NCBI GenBank assembly: GCA_937907685.1
Contig: CALCXF010000006.1
Coordinates: 1 to 34,681, forward strand
Length of the DNA stretch: 34,681 nucleotides
Direction: 5' to 3'
From: an uncultured Nostocoides sp.
Lineage (GTDB): Bacteria; Actinomycetota; Actinomycetes; Actinomycetales; Dermatophilaceae
Positions 8,200 through 17,136 of the stretch are shown here, piece by piece; within the stretch, counting starts at the first letter, position 1, and each line of letters opens with the position of its first letter. Both the position numbers and the translations under genes were made by a program. The notes below the pieces were generated by a model. It was not told the origin of the DNA. It did no database searches and saw nothing but the letters and a program-made list of their open reading frames with translations.

Positions 8200-10332
8200 A
8201 TGAGCGGGCCGGGGGAAGCCCTGCCGCCAGCGATGGACGGTCTCCCGGCCGGCGGGCGGTCGAGGCAGCCATGGCTGCATCACCTCGAGACCGCCGTCCA
8301 TGGACCCGTCACGGCTCTCAGCCACCCGACCGGCGACATCGACGTCGACGCTGTCGACGGCGCGGCGACGGGGCTCTATGTCGACGACCGGCGGGTGGTC
8401 AGCCGACTCGTCCTCGAGGTGGACGGGATGCGACCCGTGGGCGTCGTGTCGGCGAGCGAGGGCTCGACCACCGAGTGCCTCCTCATCGCACGGAACGTCG
8501 GGGACCCGGGGCCCGACCCCACCGTGGAGGTGCGACGGCACCGCTCCCTCACCGACGTCGGCCTCGAGGAGACCATCTCGATCACGTCTCGGGCCGGTTC
8601 GACGGTGCGGTGCCGGGTCACCATGAGCGCGCAGGGCGACGGCGCGGAGCTCCACGAGGTCAAGGTCGGCACGGCCGACCGGCCGGCGCTGCCCGTCCGC
8701 GTCGACGACCACCAGTGCGGCTGGGTCGACGAGCGTCACTCCACCCAGCTCTTCGCGCCGGATGCCGTGCTCTCCGTCGAGGGAACCGGTCTCGTCGCCG
8801 GCTGGGAGGTCGTACTTCCCCACGCAGGCTCGACGACCCTACGGCTCGAGGTTCGGGCCACCAGGATGGTCGACACCCCCTTCAACCCGACCCCCGGTGC
8901 CGGCCGCGTCGGCTGGTCCCGGGTGCGGCTCACCTCACGGGACGCACGGCTCGGGACCACCGTCCGCCACTCGCTCACCGATCTCGAGCACCTCCTGCTC
9001 GCCGACCCCGAGGATCCCCGCGACGTCTTCGCGGCCGCGGGCTCACCGTGGTACCTCACGCTGTTCGGCCGCGACTCGATCTGGGCGGCACGGATGACGC
9101 TGCCGTTCGGCACCGACCTGGCGCGCGGCACGCTGCGTGCCCTGGCTCGCCGGCAGGGCCAGCGCGACGACCCCGGCGCGGCCGAGCAACCGGGGAAGAT
9201 CCTCCACGAGCTCCGCCGCACGACGTTCGTCGACCCGGGCGTCTTCGAGCTGCCACCGACCTACTACGGCACCGTCGACGCGACCCCATTGTGGATCTGC
9301 CTGCTCCATGACGCCTGGCGATGGGGCCTGCCGCCCTCGGACGTCATCGCCCTGCGACCGGCACTGGACGCGGCGATGGGGTGGTTGCGTCGATCGGCAG
9401 CGGAAGGGGGCGGGCTGGTGCGCTACCACGACCCGAGCGGCAACGGACTGAGCAACCAGGGGTGGAAGGACTCCGGTGACGCCATGCGCACCGCACGGGG
9501 CACGATCGCCGCGGGACCGATCGCGCTCGTCGAGACGCAGGCCTACGCCGTCGAGGCCGCCCTCGGAGCCGCAGACCTGCTGGAGGGAGTGTTCGAGGAG
9601 GACGGCACGCCGTGGCGGGACTGGGCCCTCGGGCTCGCCCAGCGCGTCCGACAGCAGTTCTGGGTCACGGGCGAGGACGGTGGCCGCTACCTCGCCATGG
9701 CCGTGGACGGGACAGGGGGACTCGTCGACGGCATCGGCAGCAACATGGGCCATGTCCTCGGAAGCGGGCTGCTGGACCCTTCGGAGACCGCCGAGGTCGT
9801 GGCCGCCCTCGGCGCACCCGAGATGCTGTCCCCGCTCGGCCTGCGCACGCTGTCGAGCAGCAACCCGGCATACAACCCGCTGGGGTACCACACGGGGTCG
9901 ATCTGGACCCACGACACGGCGATCTGCGCGTTCGGGCTGGCCCGCACGGGCCACACCGCGGAGGCGTCCCGACTGGCCGCGGCGCTCGTCGACGTCGCCG
10001 CGGCGAGCGGCTACCGGTGGCCGGAGCTCTACGCCGGTGAACCCGTGCACGGCAACCCCGCTCCCTACCCGGCGAGCTGCCGGCCCCAGGCGTGGGCCGC
10101 GGCCTCGGCGGGCCTGCTCGTCTCCACCGTCCTCGGCCTCCGGGCGGACGCACCTCGCGGCGTCGTGGACGTGGCACCACTGCCCGAGGGGCCGTTCGGA
10201 GCCCTCCACGTGGAGGGCATCCGGGTGGGAGGTCGGTCGTTGGCCCTCACGGTCGACGGAGCCGGCCGAGTCGTCGACGTCGACGCGGAGCCAGGCCTCG
10301 AGGTCCGCGTGCGGACCGGTCCACCGAGCTGA
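8200..10332 (+). CDS. Glycogen debranching-type amylo-alpha-1,6-glucosidase
   Basis: A 710-residue cytoplasmic protein (no signal peptide). The N-terminal beta-rich domain matches the bacterial glycogen-debranching N-terminal family (roughly residues 20-200, with DGAATGLYVDDRRVVSRLVL). The C-terminal six-hairpin glycosidase domain (about 270-700) includes WYLTLFGRDSIWAARMTLPF around Asp292, then NGLSNQGWKDSGDAM, NPLGYHTGSIWTHDTAI and a late CRPQAWAAASAGLL. This family is annotated as amylo-alpha-1,6-glucosidase, but members next to LacI/CUT1 importers probably hydrolyse imported oligosaccharides rather than storage glycogen. ATG at 8200 has GAGG eight bases upstream; earlier in-frame codons (from 8128) lack one. 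It is divergent from, and probably co-regulated with, the LacI-transporter operon. Confidence 0.88.
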   Translation: MSGPGEALPPAMDGLPAGGRSRQPWLHHLETAVHGPVTALSHPTGDIDVDAVDGAATGLYVDDRRVVSRLVLEVDGMRPVGVVSASEGSTTECLLIARNVGDPGPDPTVEVRRHRSLTDVGLEETISITSRAGSTVRCRVTMSAQGDGAELHEVKVGTADRPALPVRVDDHQCGWVDERHSTQLFAPDAVLSVEGTGLVAGWEVVLPHAGSTTLRLEVRATRMVDTPFNPTPGAGRVGWSRVRLTSRDARLGTTVRHSLTDLEHLLLADPEDPRDVFAAAGSPWYLTLFGRDSIWAARMTLPFGTDLARGTLRALARRQGQRDDPGAAEQPGKILHELRRTTFVDPGVFELPPTYYGTVDATPLWICLLHDAWRWGLPPSDVIALRPALDAAMGWLRRSAAEGGGLVRYHDPSGNGLSNQGWKDSGDAMRTARGTIAAGPIALVETQAYAVEAALGAADLLEGVFEEDGTPWRDWALGLAQRVRQQFWVTGEDGGRYLAMAVDGTGGLVDGIGSNMGHVLGSGLLDPSETAEVVAALGAPEMLSPLGLRTLSSSNPAYNPLGYHTGSIWTHDTAICAFGLARTGHTAEASRLAAALVDVAAASGYRWPELYAGEPVHGNPAPYPASCRPQAWAAASAGLLVSTVLGLRADAPRGVVDVAPLPEGPFGALHVEGIRVGGRSLALTVDGAGRVVDVDAEPGLEVRVRTGPPS

Positions 10333-10338
10333 GTCGCC

Positions 10339-11142
10339 TCAGGCGCTGGCGCCGGTGTAGCGGCGGAGCACGCGGTGCCAGCCGACGCTGGCGGCGACGA
10401 GGGCCCCGGTGGCGGCCAGCGGGGAGGCGATGAGCCAGACGGGGTCGAGCCGGCCGAGCAGCGCCTGGGCGGGGACCGTGGTGAGCAGCGCGACCGGGAC
10501 GACGACGAGCAGGGTCTGCAGCGGCTGGCGGTAGGCCTGCACCGGGAAGCGCGACAGCTCGATGACGGAGAAGGAGACCGTTGAGAGCTCGTCGGCACCG
10601 ACCAGCAGGACCGCGAGGCACATGAGGCACAGCACGAGCGCGTAGAGCAGCACCAGGGCGGCGAGGAGCAGCAGGAGGAACGCCGCGACACCGCCCGGCG
10701 TGACACCACGCCCGGTCAGGCGCACCCCGATCGCCACGAGGACGAGGCCCAGCACGGGGTCGACGAGGTTGTGCATGTCCACATGGCGCAGGCTCACGAG
10801 CACCTGGGAGTCGACCGGCCTCGTGAGCACGTGGTCCAGCGTCCCGCGCCGCACTCCCTCGCCGAGGGCCTCGAGGTTGGGCTCGAGGAACGCCTGGCGC
10901 ACCCCGTTGAGAGCGAAGAACAGCCCGACGACGACGAGCACCTCGCCGTAGGTCCACCCGCCGATGTTCCCGGTGTAGCGGAAGTAGACCGACACCCCCA
11001 GCGCCGCCCAGGCCAGCCAGAAGGCACTCATCACCGTTTTGGCAGCCAGGTCGGCGCGGTACTCGAGCTGCTGCGCCACCGCGGCCCGCCAGCAGATCGC
11101 GAGGATCCGCGCGTACCGACCCCACCCGTGGACGCGGCTCAC
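10339..11142 (-). CDS. ABC-2 type permease (second of pair)
   Basis: A 267-residue polytopic membrane protein of the ABC-2 family-6 (COG3694-like) group. After an N-terminal VHGWGRYARILAICWRAAVA and EYRADLAAK there are about six spans, including AFWLAWAALGVSVYFRYTG, VAAFLLLLLAALVLLYALVL and LLVVVPVALLTTVPAQALL. The PVDSQVLVSLRHVDMHNLVD region between spans is typical. The GTG at 11142 overlaps the preceding stop (GTGA). It forms the third gene of an ATPase-permease-permease operon. The transported substrate of these systems is not known. Its stop lies six bases from that of the convergent glucosidase gene. Confidence 0.88.
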   Translation of the reverse strand: MSRVHGWGRYARILAICWRAAVAQQLEYRADLAAKTVMSAFWLAWAALGVSVYFRYTGNIGGWTYGEVLVVVGLFFALNGVRQAFLEPNLEALGEGVRRGTLDHVLTRPVDSQVLVSLRHVDMHNLVDPVLGLVLVAIGVRLTGRGVTPGGVAAFLLLLLAALVLLYALVLCLMCLAVLLVGADELSTVSFSVIELSRFPVQAYRQPLQTLLVVVPVALLTTVPAQALLGRLDPVWLIASPLAATGALVAASVGWHRVLRRYTGASA

Positions 11143-11942
11143 CCCGCGACCGCCTGGAACCGCCGGATGCCGCGTCGCCAGACCACCACGTAGAAGAGGG
11201 CGAACCCGGCGGTCCAGACCGCTCCCACGAGGAAGCCGACGGCCACCTCGGGGCCGTCGAGCCGGCCGCTCATGAGCTCGACGGGGAAGCCGAGCGTGTA
11301 GCGGAAGGGAAGCACCACTGCGAGGTTCCTCAGCCACTCCGGCATGAGCTCCAGCGGCGCGACCCACCCGGAGGCGAAGGACCCCAGACCCCACCACAGC
11401 ATCCAGAGGTTGGTCGTCTGGGTCGTCCAGAAGCCTGCGAGGGCCACGGCGGAGGCCATGACGATGCTGAGGACATAGGCCAGCACGACCGCTGCCACCA
11501 CGAGGACGACGCGGGCCGGTGTGAGGTCATAGTCCAGGCCCGGCAGCAGCGCGACGGCGACGGCGAACGCCGGGAGCAGACCGGTGAGGAGGACCAGGCG
11601 GTGGCCCAGGTCGCCGGCGGCGTACTGGAAGACCGGGTGGATCGGGCGGAGGAGCTTGGTGGAGAGGTCCCCGGCCCGCATGTCCTGGTCCCACTCCCAC
11701 ACGATGTGCTGGCCGGAGAGGTGCCAGACGAGTGCTGCCGCGGCGTAGTAGGCCAGGAAGTCGGCGGTGGTCCATCCGGCCGGCGGTCCGGACTCCGCCA
11801 CGACGGTCAACCACACCGCCATGAGCAGGAGGGGGAAGAACCCGCTCAGCACCCAGAGGACCATGCGGCCGCGGTACGTGACCGCCACCTGCGCCGAGGA
11901 GCGGACCAGACCCGCATACGCCGCGAGGGCGGTCTCAGCCAT
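11139..11942 (-). CDS. ABC-2 type permease (first of pair)
   Basis: A 267-residue polytopic membrane protein, equal in length to its partner, of the COG4587-like group. It has the N-terminal segment VAVTYRGRMVLWVLSGFFPL, then HIVWEWDQDMRAGDLSTKLL (a cytoplasmic loop seen in both permeases of such pairs), and spans LVLLTGLLPAFAVAVALLPG and VVLVVAAVVLAYVLSIVMAS. ATG at 11942 overlaps the 3' end of the ATPase gene by eight bases. With the second permease it should form a heterodimeric channel driven by the ATPase encoded upstream. Confidence 0.88.
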   Translation of the reverse strand: MAETALAAYAGLVRSSAQVAVTYRGRMVLWVLSGFFPLLLMAVWLTVVAESGPPAGWTTADFLAYYAAAALVWHLSGQHIVWEWDQDMRAGDLSTKLLRPIHPVFQYAAGDLGHRLVLLTGLLPAFAVAVALLPGLDYDLTPARVVLVVAAVVLAYVLSIVMASAVALAGFWTTQTTNLWMLWWGLGSFASGWVAPLELMPEWLRNLAVVLPFRYTLGFPVELMSGRLDGPEVAVGFLVGAVWTAGFALFYVVVWRRGIRRFQAVAG

Positions 11943-12906
11943 GGTCGAACACGGCCCGGACGACGTCCTCGATCGGTGGGTCCTCGATCGCGAGGTCCTC
12001 CACGTCGAGGTCGGCGAGCACGCGCGTCGCCACGTCGACGCTGCGTTCGCGGGGGACCTCCAGGGTGACGGACGCGCCGTCCTGCGCGACGACGTCGCCG
12101 TAGCGGGCCAGGGCAGCCGTCTGCACGGGCTGGAGCAGGGACAGCCGGATGCGGCGGTGCGGCGCGTGGTCGGCCACGAGCGTCGCCAGCCGACCGTCGA
12201 AGCGCAGAACCCCTCCGTCGATGACGACGACGCGCGACGCCAGGGCGGTGACGTCACCCATGTAGTGGCTGGTGAGGAGGACCGTCGCGCCGTACCGCTC
12301 GTTGTAGGACCGCAGGAAGGTGCGCAGCACGGCCTGCGCGTTGACGTCGAGCCCGAGGGTCGGCTCGTCGAGGAACAGGACGTCCGGGCGGTGCAGGAGT
12401 GATCCGGCCAGCTCACAGCGCATCCGCTCGCCGAGGCTGAGCACCCGGACCTGCTTGGTGAGCAGGGGCTCGAGCTCGAGGAGGTGGACGAGCTCGTCGA
12501 GGGTCTCGCGGAACTGGGCCGGCGGCACCCGGTACACGGTGCGGTTGACCTCGAAGGCGTCCTGGGCCGGAAGGTCCCAGAAGAGCGAGTTCCGCTGGCC
12601 CATGACGAGCGCGATCCGGCCGAGGAAGGCCGCCTCGCGCCGAGCGGGGTCGTGGCCGAGGACCCGGACCGTGCCGGCGGTCGGGTGGAGGAGCCCCGCC
12701 AGGCACTTCAACGTCGTCGTCTTGCCGGCCCCGTTCGGGCCGAGGAAGCCGACGACCTCACCGGCCTCCACGGAGAACGAGATGCCGTCGACCGCCCTGA
12801 CCTCGACGTGGCGGCGGCGGACGACGCTGCGCAGCGACGCCCGCAGCCCGGCCTCGCGGCCGTGGACGCGGAAGTGCTTGACGAGCTCGTGGACCTCGAT
12901 CGACAC
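11935..12906 (-). CDS. ABC transporter ATP-binding protein (COG4586/NatA-like)
   Basis: An ATPase of about 323 residues. Walker A is GPNGAGKTT, the Q-loop region is LVMGQRNSLFWDLPA, the signature is LSLGERMRCELA (a SGGE variant), Walker B is DVLFLDEPTLGLD and the H-loop is LLTSHYMGD. A C-terminal extension of about 90 residues after the nucleotide-binding domain is usual for ABC-2 exporters of this group. An unusual basic insert RASLRSVVRRRHVEV precedes the Walker A strand, as in COG4586 proteins. The start is uncertain: GTG 12906 gives the standard SIEVHELVKHF opening, while ATG 12948 is also in frame; neither has a good ribosome binding site. It heads the three-gene transporter operon. Confidence 0.9.
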   Translation of the reverse strand: MSIEVHELVKHFRVHGREAGLRASLRSVVRRRHVEVRAVDGISFSVEAGEVVGFLGPNGAGKTTTLKCLAGLLHPTAGTVRVLGHDPARREAAFLGRIALVMGQRNSLFWDLPAQDAFEVNRTVYRVPPAQFRETLDELVHLLELEPLLTKQVRVLSLGERMRCELAGSLLHRPDVLFLDEPTLGLDVNAQAVLRTFLRSYNERYGATVLLTSHYMGDVTALASRVVVIDGGVLRFDGRLATLVADHAPHRRIRLSLLQPVQTAALARYGDVVAQDGASVTLEVPRERSVDVATRVLADLDVEDLAIEDPPIEDVVRAVFDHG

Positions 12907-12978
12907 CCGCGTCACTGTATGCGGGGGTTCAGACGGCCCGCGTGCCATTTCCCTGCCGCAGGGAGGTTCGACGCGAGG

Positions 12979-13003
12979 GTGTGCGGGCGACGGCCCGGGG
13001 TAC
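12979..13003 (+). promoter_or_regulatory. Predicted SigB/SigF-like promoter of the alcohol dehydrogenase operon
   Basis: GTGT (12979-12982), 15-base spacer, GGGTAC (12998-13003), fitting the actinobacterial general-stress pattern GNNT-N14-16-GGGTA(C/T). It lies 31 bases ahead of the GTG start. The -10 is also the centre of an inverted repeat GGCCCG/CGGGCC (12992-13008), which could be an operator or chance. Confidence 0.45.
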
Positions 13004-13034
13004 GGGCCGAGGACCCGACATCCAGGAGGAGACA

Positions 13035-14243
13035 GTGCGAGCAGTGGTGTGGCACGGCAAGAAGGACGTCCGCGTCGAACAGGTCCCGGACCCCGTGATC
13101 TCCGACCCCGCCGACGCGATCATCCGGGTGACGAGCACGAACATCTGCGGTTCCGACCTGCACCTCTACGAGCCCCTCGGTGCCTTCATGGCGCAGGGGG
13201 ACGTCCTCGGCCACGAGTCGATGGGGGTCGTCGAGGAGGTCGGAGCCGGTGTCACGAACCTCTCCCCCGGTGACCGCGTCGTCGTTCCGTTCCAGATCTG
13301 TTGCGGCACGTGCTGGATGTGCGAGCACGGGCTGCAGAGCCAGTGCGAGACGACCCAGGTCCGCGCCCAGGGCACGGGGGCGGCCCTCTTCGGCTACTCC
13401 GAGCTCTACGGGTCGATCCCGGGCGGTCAGGCGGAGTACCTCCGGGTCCCGCAGGCCCAGTACACCCACATCCCCGTGCCGGACGGGCCGCCCGACGAGC
13501 GGTTCGTGTACCTCTCCGACGTCCTCCCGACTGCGTGGCAGGCGGTCGCCTACGCCGACCCCGAGCCGGAGGGAACCCTCCTCGTCCTCGGGCTCGGCCC
13601 GATCGGCGACATGGCGTGCCGGATCGCCCTCGAGCGCGGGGTGCGGCAGGTCATCGGGGTCGACCGCGTCGACGCCCGGCTGGACCGCGCCCGGACCCGC
13701 GGCGTCACCACCGTGGACATGCGCGAGGTCGACGACGTCGGGGATGCCGTGCGCGAGCTGACCGGTGGCCGGGGGGCCGACGCCGTGGTCGACGCGGTCG
13801 GCATGGAGGCCCACGGGTCGCCCCTGGTCAAGGCGTCGCACAAGGCGGTGTCGCTGCTCCCCGACGCGCTGGCCAAGCCCTTGATGACCAACGTGGGGGT
13901 CGACCGGCTGGCCGCGTTCTACACCGCCATCGACACGGTTCGACGTGGCGGTACGGTCTCGCTGAGTGGCGTGTACGGCGGCATGGCCGACCCGATGCCG
14001 ATGATGACCCTGTTCGACAAGCAGGTGCAGATCCGGATGGGCCAGGCCAACGTCAAGCGCTGGGTGCCGGAGATCATGCCGCTGCTCACCGATGCCGACC
14101 CGCTGGGCGTGGACGACTTCGCGACCCACCGTCTCCCCCTCGAGGCCGCCCCCGACGCCTATGCCACGTTCCAGGCCAAGGAGGACGGCATGGTCAAGGT
14201 GGTGCTCAAGCCCGGGATGGACGCAAGGGACGCCGTAGCGTGA
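13035..14243 (+). CDS. Zinc-dependent alcohol dehydrogenase (MDR superfamily)
   Basis: A 402-residue medium-chain dehydrogenase. Catalytic zinc ligands include Cys38 (NICGSDLHLY) and His60 (LGHESMGVVEEVGAGVTN). The structural zinc lobe is CCGTCWMCEHGLQSQC, and the NAD(P) fold has GLGPIGDMACRIAL. Length and the VLPTAWQAVAYADP region resemble the formaldehyde-dehydrogenase-like subgroup, but substrate specificity cannot be read. GTG at 13035 is set by an AGGAGGA just upstream. The stop overlaps the GTG of the FAD-Rieske gene (GTGA), so the pair is co-translated. A stress-type promoter motif precedes it. Confidence 0.92.
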   Translation: MRAVVWHGKKDVRVEQVPDPVISDPADAIIRVTSTNICGSDLHLYEPLGAFMAQGDVLGHESMGVVEEVGAGVTNLSPGDRVVVPFQICCGTCWMCEHGLQSQCETTQVRAQGTGAALFGYSELYGSIPGGQAEYLRVPQAQYTHIPVPDGPPDERFVYLSDVLPTAWQAVAYADPEPEGTLLVLGLGPIGDMACRIALERGVRQVIGVDRVDARLDRARTRGVTTVDMREVDDVGDAVRELTGGRGADAVVDAVGMEAHGSPLVKASHKAVSLLPDALAKPLMTNVGVDRLAAFYTAIDTVRRGGTVSLSGVYGGMADPMPMMTLFDKQVQIRMGQANVKRWVPEIMPLLTDADPLGVDDFATHRLPLEAAPDAYATFQAKEDGMVKVVLKPGMDARDAVA

Positions 14244-15769
14244 CCGCCCGTCCGCGCCCGCCGCGCAGCTCCTTGTGGTGGGGCCGCCGGGGCCTCACCC
14301 CGGACGCCGGGGCGCCGGCGCCGGACGCGCTTCCGGGTGCCGCCGACGTCCTCGTCGTGGGTGCGGGTCTCACCGGCCTGTGCACTGCCGTCCTCCTTGC
14401 CCGTGCGGGCCATCCCCCGGTCGTCGTGGACGGCCGGGCGGCCGGAGCGGGCACGACAGGGCACAGCACCGCGAAGCTGAGCCTGCTCCAGGGCTCGGTC
14501 CTCCAGCGGCTCCACCAGCACGCCGGCGCCGACGTGGTCTCCGCCTACGTGCGGGCCAACCGGGCGGGGCAGCTCTGGCTGCTCGAGGAGCTGCGCAGAC
14601 GTGACGTCGACGTGCAGGCGCAGCTTGCCGTGACGTATGCCGTGACCGACGAGGGCGCCCGGAAGGTCGACCGGGAGGCGGAGGTGGCGCGTGCGGCGGG
14701 GCTGGCCGTCGAGGGCCTCGACGACGCCGGCCTGCCCTTTCCCGTGCGCGCTGCGATCGGCCTACGGGACCAGGCACAGTTCGACCCTCTCGAGGTCATC
14801 GGCGCCCTCCGGGAGGAGCTCACCGAACTCGGTGGCACGCTCGTCGAGGGGGCTCGCGTCACGGGCGCGTCGTGGTCGCGGCCCTGGCGCGTGGCGACCA
14901 CTGCCGGCGACGTCGTCGCCACGCGAGTCGTCCTGGCGACCCAGTACCCGGTGCTCGACCGCGGCCTGCACTTCGCCCGGCTGCGGGCGAGCCGCTCCTA
15001 CGCCATGGCCTACCGCCTTCCCGACTCCGGCCGGGTGCCGCGCGGGATGTCCCTGTCGCTCGACTCCCCGACGCGGTCGGTGCGCACGGCTCCGGACCCC
15101 GACGGCGACCTCCTCCTGGTCGGCGGCAACGACCACGAGACCGGCCGCGGCGGATCGACGCGCGCCAAGGCCGACGAGCTCGACGAGTGGGCGCGTCGGC
15201 ACTTCGCGGTGGGCGACGCGCTCTGGTCCTGGTCCGCGCAGGACTACCGCACGTCCCGACAGGTGCCCAGCGTGGGCGCGCTCCCGGGCACGGGCGGGTC
15301 GCTCCTCGTCGCGACCGGGTTCGACAAGTGGGGCATGACGAATGCCGCGGCGGCCGCTCACGTGCTCGTCGGGGACCTCATGGGCGAGCCGCCCGAGTAC
15401 GCGTCGGGGCTCCGCTCGGTGGGCGTGAACCCCCGGGACGTCGCCTCGTCGCTGCGACACAACGGATCGGTGGGGTTCCGCTGGGTCGCCGACCGAGTGG
15501 TGCGGGCGCTGCCCGCGCCCACCAGTGACCCCCCCGCCGAGGGTGCGGGCCGGGTCGAGGGAGGTCCGTTCGGCCCGGCGGCCGTCTCCACCGTCGACGG
15601 CCGGACCTGCCGGGTCAGCGCCGTGTGTACCCACCTCGGAGGCGTGGTGTCGTGGAACGACGTCGAACGGAGCTGGGACTGCCCGCTGCACGGGTCGAGG
15701 TTCACCGCGGACGGCATCCGGATCGAAGGTCCGGCGACGAAGGACCTGCGGCCCAGCGGCAGCGACTGA
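14240..15769 (+). CDS. FAD-dependent oxidoreductase with C-terminal Rieske [2Fe-2S] domain
   Basis: A 509-residue fusion. The N-terminal DAO-type FAD domain has VLVVGAGLTGLCTAVLLARA and the TGHSTAKLSLLQG segment, and near residue 360 GGSLLVATGFDKWGMTNAAA. The C-terminal Rieske domain has its cluster ligands at Cys463 and His465 (CTHLGG) and Cys481 and His484 (CPLHGS), all present. The layout matches YhfW-like proteins, whose substrate is not known. It overlaps the alcohol dehydrogenase by four bases. A shared redox task is therefore likely: the dehydrogenase could feed aldehyde or reducing power, but this is inference. Cytoplasmic; no signal peptide. Confidence 0.9.
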   Translation: MTARPRPPRSSLWWGRRGLTPDAGAPAPDALPGAADVLVVGAGLTGLCTAVLLARAGHPPVVVDGRAAGAGTTGHSTAKLSLLQGSVLQRLHQHAGADVVSAYVRANRAGQLWLLEELRRRDVDVQAQLAVTYAVTDEGARKVDREAEVARAAGLAVEGLDDAGLPFPVRAAIGLRDQAQFDPLEVIGALREELTELGGTLVEGARVTGASWSRPWRVATTAGDVVATRVVLATQYPVLDRGLHFARLRASRSYAMAYRLPDSGRVPRGMSLSLDSPTRSVRTAPDPDGDLLLVGGNDHETGRGGSTRAKADELDEWARRHFAVGDALWSWSAQDYRTSRQVPSVGALPGTGGSLLVATGFDKWGMTNAAAAAHVLVGDLMGEPPEYASGLRSVGVNPRDVASSLRHNGSVGFRWVADRVVRALPAPTSDPPAEGAGRVEGGPFGPAAVSTVDGRTCRVSAVCTHLGGVVSWNDVERSWDCPLHGSRFTADGIRIEGPATKDLRPSGSD

Positions 15770-15772
15770 CGC

Positions 15773-16261
15773 TCAGGCGCGGGCCCGGGCGGCGGCTTCG
15801 AGCGCCATCCGCAGCAGGTCCAGGGCGTGGCTCGTCGCCCGGGACACCACTTCCGCCGGGTCACCGGGGAGGTGCAGCTGCCTGGCCTCCTCACCGTCGG
15901 GCCAGACGAGGCCGAACCACACCGTGCCGGGCTCCTCCCCGTCCTGGCCCTGCGGCCCGCCTGCGCCGGTGACGGACACGACGACGTCGGCGCCGAGCTG
16001 CTCCACCGCCCCCCGCGCCATGGCGAGCGCGGCCTCGCGAGAGACGACGGGACCCTCCGGGACGTCGAGGACGTCGAACTTGACCTCGCTGGCGTACGCG
16101 ACGACCCCGCCGCGGAACCACGCCGACGCGCCCGGAGCGGCGCCGAGGGCGGACGCCACGGCCCCACTCGTCAGGGACTCCGCGGCGCCGACGGACCACC
16201 CGAGGTCCGTGGCGCGGGAGGCGACCTCCGCCGCGAGGTCATCGGTGGGTGATCCGGTCAT
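15773..16261 (-). CDS. pncC: CinA C-terminal family nicotinamide-nucleotide amidohydrolase
   Basis: A 162-residue stand-alone CinA C-terminal domain. Family motifs are SVGAAESLTSGAVASALG, ASAWFRGGVVAYASEVKFDV, VVSREAALAMARGAVEQLGA and VVSVTGAGGPQGQDGEEPGT. The family hydrolyses NMN to nicotinate mononucleotide in pyridine-nucleotide recycling; whether this member does so is inferred. It lacks the N-terminal MoaB-like domain of full CinA, as is usual for PncC. Its stop lies three bases from that of the convergent FAD-Rieske gene. It is divergent from the GAF-ANTAR genes across 152 bases in which I see no convincing promoter. Confidence 0.9.
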   Translation of the reverse strand: MTGSPTDDLAAEVASRATDLGWSVGAAESLTSGAVASALGAAPGASAWFRGGVVAYASEVKFDVLDVPEGPVVSREAALAMARGAVEQLGADVVVSVTGAGGPQGQDGEEPGTVWFGLVWPDGEEARQLHLPGDPAEVVSRATSHALDLLRMALEAAARARA

Positions 16262-16413
16262 TCCGGGATGCTGCCACGGTGCCGTCGGGGTCGGGGAGTT
16301 CGACGCGCAGCGCCTCCGCAGACCGTCGACGCCGTGGCTGGGGAGTACGTTGGAGGCAACCCGTCGATCGGGTCCTCGTTGTTTCCGATGTGCACAGTGG
16401 TGGGGAGGAGCCA

Positions 16414-17136
16414 GTGGCTGAAGTCGACGACCTCCTCACCCGCCTCGCCCAGGGGATCGTGGAAGGGGCCCATGACGGTGTGCCCCTCCCCGCGCGGATG
16501 TGCCGCGCAGCCGCCGGTGTGCTGGGCTGCGACGGCGGCGCCATCACCCTGGCGTACACCCGGCCGGAGCGCGTGACCCTCTGCACCACCGACGACGCGG
16601 CGCTCGTCATCGAGGAGCAGCAGGACGTGCTGGGTCAGGGTCCCGGGCCCGAGGCCTTCGACACCGGTTCCTACTCCAGGCTCGAGATCCTCACCCCCGA
16701 CGACGCCCCGGACCCTCGGTGGCCGCTCCTGGAGTCCGCCGAGCTCACCGGTCTGGCGCCCCTCGTCGTGCACGCGCTGCCGATCGGGGAGGGTGACCAG
16801 GTCATCGGCGTCCTCACACTGCACACCGGACGAGCCGGGGACGCCCTGGACCTCGACGCTGCCCAGACCGTCACGAAGGTCCTGGCCGCGGCCCTGGCCG
16901 CCGACGGTGCGACCCAGCACGAGGCGGGACAGGGCCCCTGGGGGGAGCGCGCAGAGGTGCACCAGGCGACCGGGATGGTCGTCGCCCAGCTCGGGGTCCC
17001 GGAGGACGACGCCCTGGCACTCATCCGAGCCCACGCGTACTCGCACGAGCAGAGCGTCGGCCAGAGCGCCCAGGACGTCATCAGCTACCGGTTGACTTTC
17101 TCAGCCACCCCCCAGCAGGAGATCGAGTCCACATGA
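16414..17136 (+). CDS. GAF and ANTAR domain regulator (first of pair)
   Basis: A 240-residue soluble regulator. The GAF-type sensor occupies about residues 5-165 (MCRAAAGVLGCDGGAITLAY and APLVVHALPIGEGDQVIGVL). The ANTAR RNA-binding domain is at the C-terminus (EVHQATGMVVAQLGVPEDDA, then LALIRAHAYSHEQSV). ANTAR proteins bind paired hairpins in RNA to prevent termination; the target is not visible here. The GTG at 16414 is chosen for the GGGGAGGAG directly upstream; the frame is open earlier but would overlap the start of pncC. Its stop overlaps the ATG of the second GAF-ANTAR gene (ATGA), so the two are made together. Confidence 0.88.
   Translation: MAEVDDLLTRLAQGIVEGAHDGVPLPARMCRAAAGVLGCDGGAITLAYTRPERVTLCTTDDAALVIEEQQDVLGQGPGPEAFDTGSYSRLEILTPDDAPDPRWPLLESAELTGLAPLVVHALPIGEGDQVIGVLTLHTGRAGDALDLDAAQTVTKVLAAALAADGATQHEAGQGPWGERAEVHQATGMVVAQLGVPEDDALALIRAHAYSHEQSVGQSAQDVISYRLTFSATPQQEIEST

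Noticed and set aside
10339-12906. ABC-2 transporter as exporter of the heptose glycan
   Set aside because: It is 8 kb away, in a different transcriptional unit, and its family resembles COG4586/4587/3694 systems rather than polysaccharide exporters (Wzm/Wzt).
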